Notes under the pieces: generated by a model
Database searches by the model: none
Told to the model about the DNA's origin: nothing
The model's input: only the letters and a program-made list of their open reading frames with translations
Shown here: one piece after another, positions 58,315 through 64,000 of the stretch
Position numbering within the stretch: position 1 is the first letter of the stretch
Layout: each line of letters begins with the position of its first letter
DNA from: Rhyacophila brunnea
Taxonomy: Eukaryota; Arthropoda; Insecta; Trichoptera; Rhyacophilidae
Direction of reading: 5' to 3'
DNA length: 64,000 bases
NCBI GenBank assembly: GCA_022495005.1
Contig: JAGYXB010000825.1
Location: forward strand, 3,348,001 to 3,412,000
Program-made: the position numbers and the translations under genes

Positions 58315-59045
58315 CCCTGGAGGCTGTGCTTAACAACCCCTTCATATTGACAAAGTGGAGTCAAATTTTTAATAAGCGCTTATAGATAATTTATTTAGAT
58401 TACTCCCCCGACCATGTCCGTTCCTAATAGGATCATATGGACCTCCACGGAGTAGAGGTTTGTATTAACAGATTTTGTTTTTACGAGAAATGGATGTCAG
58501 CCACTTGCTCAACCTATTATGTCCATACCCTGACTCACACACAAATTGAAAAACAATATGTGTACTTGCCAGACCCAGGATTCGAACCTGGGAGCCATGG
58601 CATGATAGTCCAACGCTTATGCTCGGTTTGCGAGTAAAATATTGATATACTAAGTCCTTGATACATATTTTATAAAGAGAAAACACGATCGATTAGTTCA
58701 ATTAAATGCCGGATACTAAAATCCATACTGCATACAACGATAATAATTGAGGAATGTGGTGAAATTTTACTCAAATGTAAAATTTGTGACTCGACGACTC
58801 ATATATTTCTTGCCTTTTGTCTTCAATAAATAATTATTATCTTCTTATATTTATATTAAAATTAATGTCTGGAAATTTGTACGTATGCAGTTCGCCATAT
58901 CATACTTCATCGTGAAATGTTGTATCGGTATATTAAAGACCGTCCAATCCATTTGGGTCATATAGTACTGACATAAAATTCATGTCTAAATAAAACACGG
59001 TTCTTGTCGGTTTACACTTTACAGGAAGCCAGCAGCAACCAATTT
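58315..59045. repeat. Local duplication, copy 2, with SINE-C insertion
   Basis: Same order as 52504-52990 (GGCTGTGCTTAACAACCCCT, AAACACGATCGATTAGTTCA, AATTTGTGACTCGACGACTC). It is interrupted at 58403-58620 by SINE-C and ends where the LINE begins. It retains the MITE K segment AAGACCGTCCAATCCATTTG that copy 1 has lost. Confidence 0.7.
58403..58620 (-). repeat. SINE-C copy inserted in the duplicated block
   Basis: On the minus strand: tRNA-like head at 58569-58620 with B-box GGTTCGAATCCTGG, then tail to CCATATGATCCTATTAGGAA. The undisturbed sister block (about 52590-52612) has only ~22 bp here. Confidence 0.7.
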
Positions 59046-59057
59046 TTGAAAAATCGC
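58864..59057. mobile_element. MITE family K, copy 3, cut by a LINE
   Basis: GTCTGGAAATTTGTACGTAT to TTTTTGAAAAATCGCCG, then LINE sequence. It has the GGTTCTTGTCGGTTTACACT block also in copy 2. Confidence 0.6.
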
Positions 59058-60235
59058 CGTCAATTTTTTGATTACCATGGGAATGAATCGCGGATTTTTA
59101 GAACAAACTCTGGTGTTCCTCAAGGTTCAAATCTTGGCCCAAGTTTGTTTTTAATATTTTTTGATGATATTATCAAAGTTATAACCAATTCTTCTTGTTT
59201 GCTATTCGCAGATGATCTTAAACTTTTTCGAACTATTGAAACCCCATTATGCTGTCCCATGATGCAGTCTGATGTAGATGCTATTTCGCAATGGTCTATC
59301 TTGAATAAACTTGAATTCGCTACCTCAAAATGTTATATTATTTCATTCAGTCGTTGAAGGCACACCTTATTGTTCCCATACACATTGTCTGGTATATTAT
59401 TGAGTAGGGTAACGGAGATAAAAATTTGGGTGTATTGTATGATGCAAAGTTCACTTTCAATCAGCATATTCTTAACATCAGTACTAGATCTAGCAAAATG
59501 CTTGGTTTTGTTATGAGGGTTTCAAAATCATTCAAAAACGTCCGAGTGCTACGTACATTATACGTATCATTTGTGTTGAGTATTCTTGAATATGCCAGCA
59601 TTATTTGGAGTCCTAATAGGTCCATCCACACAATTAAGTTGGATCGAGTCCACAATTGATTTCTTAGATTTCTCTACTTAAGAACATACGGGTTCTTTCC
59701 TTATGATAGTGATAATAAAATGAATTTCCCAACTCGTTTTCTTCTGGGTATGCGATCAATGCAATTCTTGTCCACCCGAAGAGTGATTGTTCTTTTAAAG
59801 CATTTCTTTTTACTTCTTCGTAGGTTCATTTACAACCCGTATATACTGGCAAATATTAATTTTCATGTTCCCACCAATATCACTCGTAACTCTACGGTCT
59901 TCAAGATACCTCGTCGCCGGACAGACGTTATGTTTCATGATGCTGTATATCGTGCAATTAACTTATTTGATGGTACCATAAAGGTTGATTTATTTTTTAT
60001 TAACTATATAATGTTTGCGGTCGTGTTAAATAGGTTAAATTTATAATTGTATATATTATCATGTTTCTTTAATATTTACATAAACACATGCTGTCTTTTC
60101 TACTTTCTTGTTATATAAGTTGTTATTTGTAATTAAGATATTTTTATAATTTTGTATTTATTATGTATTGCGCATTGGCCAATCGCTGTAATGCCGTAAT
60201 ACTCTTTTTCTAAGTAAATAAATATATTAAATATA
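59058..60235 (+). pseudogene. Jockey-type LINE, 5'-truncated, best copy
   Basis: RT block SGVPQGSNLGPSLFLIFFDD (59111 on) with SCLLFADDLKLFR (catalytic FADD), then LEFATSKC, GVLYDAKFTFNQHI, SKMLGFVMRVSKSF, YVSFVLSILEYAS, IWSPNRS, FPTRFLLGMRSM and HVPTNITRNSTVFKIPRRR. One frameshift lies between 59357 and 59426 and one stop at 59657-59659, where the copy at 4188 still has a sense codon. The endonuclease and N-terminal RT are missing. The 3' UTR ends GCGCATTGGCCAATCGCTGT and AAATAAATATATTAAAT. Confidence 0.85.
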
Positions 60236-60509
60236 TTTATGTAATTTTCTCAAAGCCTAGGTTTTTTTATTGTTTCACTTATGTCATTTGCTTTTTGTTG
60301 TGTTAAAAATAATTATATAATTTAAAAAAAAACATTTATGGACAAGAATGAGGCAATAAAGAAAATGTGTCAGAGTATGTGGATAGATTTTCACCACAGA
60401 GCATCCCTAGAAAAGAGGAAACCACGTTCGGTACCCTGGTTTGTAGTCAAATTTGAAGAGAAATAAGCTTTAGCTGATAGTGAGGCTAAGAACAGGACAC
60501 ACAATGGGT

Positions 60510-60830
60510 AAAAGATTTGATGTCTTCACGGGAAGAAGCGATTAGCAGCTCTGCGATGAATGTGATGTTTTGGAAGACATTGTACATATAGCAGTAAAAT
60601 GCCTTAAATTTGAACGACACAGAGTACAACTGCGAATTGTAGATATCTTTGAGAATGTCGACGAATTGAAAAGGGGCCCTGGCGGTGGGTAAAACGAGAG
60701 AGCTTGCCAAAATTGTAAAGTTCTTTAACAGAATTGTAATGAGAGCCTGATCAGCAGATCCTCCTATATATGAGAAGAGGCGGTATGACAGTGAGTCGTA
60801 GTTAAAACCCCGGTAAAATCATCATAAACA
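60510..60830 (+). pseudogene. LINE ORF2 C-terminus with zinc-type box
   Basis: Frame from 60552 reads CDECDVLEDIVHIAVKCLKF, that is C-x2-C-x7-H-x4-C, then ERHRVQLRIVDIFENVDELK. It is the C-terminal CCHC-like box of R1/jockey LINEs, complete here unlike at 48521. A stop follows about 18 codons later and the rest is in other frames. Confidence 0.65.
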
Positions 60831-61062
60831 AACGTTTATCACACTATAACGTATGTAAAATTACCAATTCTTTCATATAATATATAGGTATTTTGTGAAA
60901 TCTCGTTATAATAATATTATATACTAGCGCATTAATATGGCTCGGCTTCAATTATTTCGTCGAGATTATTCGCCCACAATTTTTCACCTATAATATTCTA
61001 TATAAACTTCCATAATTCTTTTTGCCCTTAATTTTTACCATGATATATAATTCATGGTTACA

Positions 61063-61450
61063 TATAAGTTGTACATATGCAGATCATCGTGGGACACTTA
61101 TTCGTGTGCCGCAATTCGTGAAATATGAGTTCGTATAACATTTTATCAAATGACGAGTTTTTCGTTGAACATTTCACCGTGGAATACATTTGTACGTATC
61201 TTACAAAATGCGGCAATAGTTTGAAAATAGTACTGTTTCAATTAGATTAACCCTAACCTAACCTAACATAGTAAAGACATATCATAAAATTTGCCACATG
61301 TTGTACGATATGTACAAATATACTCCACGGTGAAATGTTCAACGAAGAACTCGTTATTTGATTAAATCTTACACGAACTCATGTTTCACGTACTGCGACG
61401 CACGTATAAGTGTCCTGCGGTGAACTGTTTACGTACAAATTTCCAGATAC
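61063..61450. mobile_element. MITE family P, copy 2
   Basis: Arms as in 45341-45708: GTACATATGCAGATCATCGT... and ...GTCCTGCGGTGAACTGTTTA. The centre reads TTAACCCTAACCTAACCTAA. Non-coding. Confidence 0.75.
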
Positions 61451-62618
61451 GATAATTCATCGCATAGAAAGTTCTTTGCCACATATGTTGACAAAATATT
61501 TTTGCGCGAAAAATATGGATACGACTCACCACATGGTTCGCTGTAATTTTTTGAAAATGCCACCAAAGTCAATTATTCTCTACTAATAGATTGGAGAATA
61601 TGATGATGATAATCATAAAATATCGAAACATTTAGCTTTAGACATCCAGATTTGAAATTGTTATTAATAAACTTGCAGCCCAATCTTAGATTGTTGGAGT
61701 AACATTACAGCTTGAAAATCAACCCTCTCAAACCTTGTAGACCGACCGAATCTTACCCACGTCAAGATCGCGAGGAACATTGACGGGTTAAGGTCGTTAT
61801 AAATCACTGGACTGTGGAATAATTTAAATATTTTCCTAGCTGCGCGGTCGATTTTACTTGGGAACAATTATTGTTATGCACCAAGGTTGGAAGGTGGATA
61901 CATTGTTTTAACTCCACTAGAAAAATTGCTTCAAAAAGATTAACTGGTGGTATAAGTTGTTTTTACAATGAATGACTAACATTGATACATATGAGTTGGT
62001 TTAGTTAGTTAGTTTTAGTTGGCTTACGTTAAACATATTTTTTCGGCCATATTATCAAAAATTGGTCAAAAGTAATTAAGTAGGTACCCAATAATGTTAG
62101 TATTATCTATTATATATAACAGACAATACTTATATTATTCTGTACTTACCTACTTTATTTTGACCAATTCTTATAAATGCAAAAAATATCTGCAAATCAA
62201 AATTCATCAAATTTATAGAATATTAAACAAGTTTTTTTATTATTTTTTTATGTTTTCTTTACGTGTAACAGTTTAAAATATACCTGTTATGATTATTATT
62301 ACAACATTTTTATTTTAATTAACGTTTTTTACATATTATTTTAAATCCCTAGTCCATAGTGTAGAAATAGTACAATAGACACTTTAGAGTAGATAGTGCT
62401 GAAATCTAATAATTTCCCAAGTATGAACTAATCAAAAAAATTATAACCTCGAATGGTCAATGCAATCTACAAATTTTGCAAAATAATCGAGGATATTTGA
62501 AAAGTTTTATTTTAGAGACGTTTGACTGATTGTTTTTGGTTAAGACTGCTCTCCTGCAAAATATTGAGTAATATGTGATTTCCAGACTTTCAGCTCTATA
62601 TTTAATAATATATTGTCC
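61451..62618. other. No gene seen
   Basis: The minus ORF at 61664-61867 (67 codons, SKIDRAARKIFKLFHSP) lies in a GC-richer patch. Its composition fits a LINE remnant but no motif is clear. Rest AT-rich. Confidence 0.3.
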
Positions 62619-62864
62619 CTGTTCTGGCAGAACACACTAACTGGAGAATACTAGTTTTGAGTAATTTGACTTTGAAGTTGTTAAAATGTTTGAAATGGTC
62701 TATCATGTGAGTTTATTAAGTAATCGTAAAAAGGACGACTTTAAAATAAAAACTGTTTATTTATTAAAAAGGTTTCCAGACAGTAAAGTTTGAAATAAGG
62801 AACATTTTGGTATAACTAACTCAATGTGTCATTTTTTTCGAATTAGTGTCTTCTGCCAGAACAG
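62619..62864. mobile_element. MITE family G, copy 2 (246 bp)
   Basis: CTGTTCTGGCAGAACACACT at the left, ...TGTCTTCTGCCAGAACAG at the right. Differs from 17791-18035 at only a few positions, so the two copies are recent. Confidence 0.75.
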
Positions 62865-62949
62865 TAACGATATTATATTATTATGTACCCACGTTTCTGG
62901 AGGCAAGAAATTCTATAAAAAAGATAATAATGAAGTGATGATATATCAC

Positions 62950-63300
62950 GAGGTTACTGCCGAAAGTTGGTAAGTCTCAGTTCATCATGAGATGTTGCAT
63001 CAAAAATATATGGCCGTATAGTATTTCGTTCAAATTCGTGTATTAATAAGACACTTGTAAAATACGGAAAAATTACCGGAATTCAAGGAAAAGACTTAAA
63101 AATAAATAAGTAGTTAAATTGGAAATACAACCGCATTGTATAAAATTCTTATATGTGAATTTAAGTATCAAGACTCACACAATACAATTGGAACATTACT
63201 GTCTGCTATACTCTACGAACAACGCGTAATATTTTGATCTTAGTACAGCCATCTCTTTCACGGTGAACTGTGCTACGGCGAAATGTAATACCTATAATTG
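62950..63300. mobile_element. MITE family K-related copy, diverged
   Basis: GTTCATCATGAGATGTTGCA and TATGGCCGTATAGTATTTCG near the left; TTTCACGGTGAACTGTGCTA and CGGCGAAATGTAATACCT at the right match the K right end. Ends eroded. Confidence 0.45.
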
Positions 63301-63930
63301 ACAATAACATGTAACCAAAGATACGCCATCATAACACTTAACATATTCTGAGATCGTTATCGTGGTTATTGATTCAATTAAAAAACAATATATATCCCAG
63401 CCTAAGCTAACTTATTGTTTATACTACAATAAGGTTAATTTTTAAAATAGTGAAATTTATTTAACTTTTTCCAAAAAATCCTTTAAATGTTTTAAAAAAA
63501 AGAGAATATAAAATCTCCGAGCTAAGAAGCCTCTTTTCTTTTTTATACGAATGTTATCAAAGTGTCGCAATATTTAAACTTCTTGCCGGATTTTCAAAGT
63601 CAACTCCTCTTCCAAGAAATTACTGTCAAGCTTAGTCTAAATCAAATAACAATTCTCGGCATCTTGCATTGTGACAGGCAACCTGCAGAAGCATTTAAAT
63701 TAACTTAGCTCGGTAGAATTGAATACTCCCTAAAAATTATATAAAACAACATTTTCACCAAAAAAACGTATTTAATTTATAAAATTTAATATGAATAATA
63801 AATAAAACAATGTTTTACGTAGTACCTTATCCAAATTATTTAAATTAATACCTGTGAATGGATTTTTTAATTTTTTCATATTTATATTTTATCAGAATAA
63901 ATTGTTGTTAAATTTAATAAAATTAGGGCT

Positions 63931-63995
63931 GGTTTCGTCCGCCTCAGAGGGACATTTTCAACAACTCTTAACGTCCCTCTGAGGCGGACGAAACC
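63931..63995. repeat. Perfect 23-bp hairpin at the window edge
   Basis: GGTTTCGTCCGCCTCAGAGG(GAC) at 63931-63953 and its exact complement at 63973-63995, separated by 19 bases. GC-rich against an AT-rich background. Probably the start of a fold-back transposon continuing past 64000. Confidence 0.7.
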
Positions 63996-64000
63996 GGTCC

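Overview
This is AT-rich eukaryotic DNA, almost certainly from an insect nuclear genome. The signs are a long stretch with almost no coding sequence, TTAGG/TTAGGTT-type tracts, many miniature inverted-repeat transposable elements (MITEs), tRNA-derived SINEs, decayed jockey/R1/RTE-type LINEs, and one spliced gene with very long introns. The base composition and the frequent TAGGTAGGTACC-like words would suit Hemiptera (aphid-like) or Lepidoptera. The sequence alone does not decide between them. There is no sign of bacterial operons, rRNA, CRISPR or viral genes.

Only one cellular gene can be supported, on the + strand. A 54-nt phase 1-1 exon at 34128-34181 uses a textbook GC-AG donor. About 21 kb later an 888-nt phase 1-1 exon lies at 55366-56253. 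Spliced together they stay open and complete a glycine codon. The large exon encodes a long charged linker, then a furin-type RFRR site, then the first third of a CUB domain, and ends at a consensus GT donor. The 5' exons lie upstream and the rest of the CUB domain lies beyond 56253; I found neither. The product should be a secreted or type-I membrane CUB protein. A NETO/tolloid-like protein is one candidate, but this is not proven.

Everything else I can name is transposon-derived. At 1-7 kb: SINE-A, several MITEs, a jockey LINE 3' end and an RTE-like LINE tail. At 8-13 kb: a hAT-like element with an 8-bp target duplication, itself split by another MITE, and SINE-B palindromes. At 17-28 kb: LINE RT tails and more copies of the same MITE families. 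At 28-40 kb: SINE-A, SINE-B, SINE-C, a second hAT-like element (38615-39392) and a textbook nested MITE (39601-39824) with 65-bp perfect terminal inverted repeats (TIRs). At 42-54 kb: fold-back elements, degraded LINEs and a 395-bp TIR element carrying a small ORF. At 52-64 kb: a local duplication of about 500 bp, the best-preserved LINE (59058-60235), more MITEs and a hairpin ending the window.

The most informative observations are the GC-AG micro-exon that matches the CUB exon in phase, the nested insertions with visible target-site duplications that give a relative order of events, and a tRNA-containing repeat (SINE-B) whose tail recurs in inverted orientation on the far side of the element.
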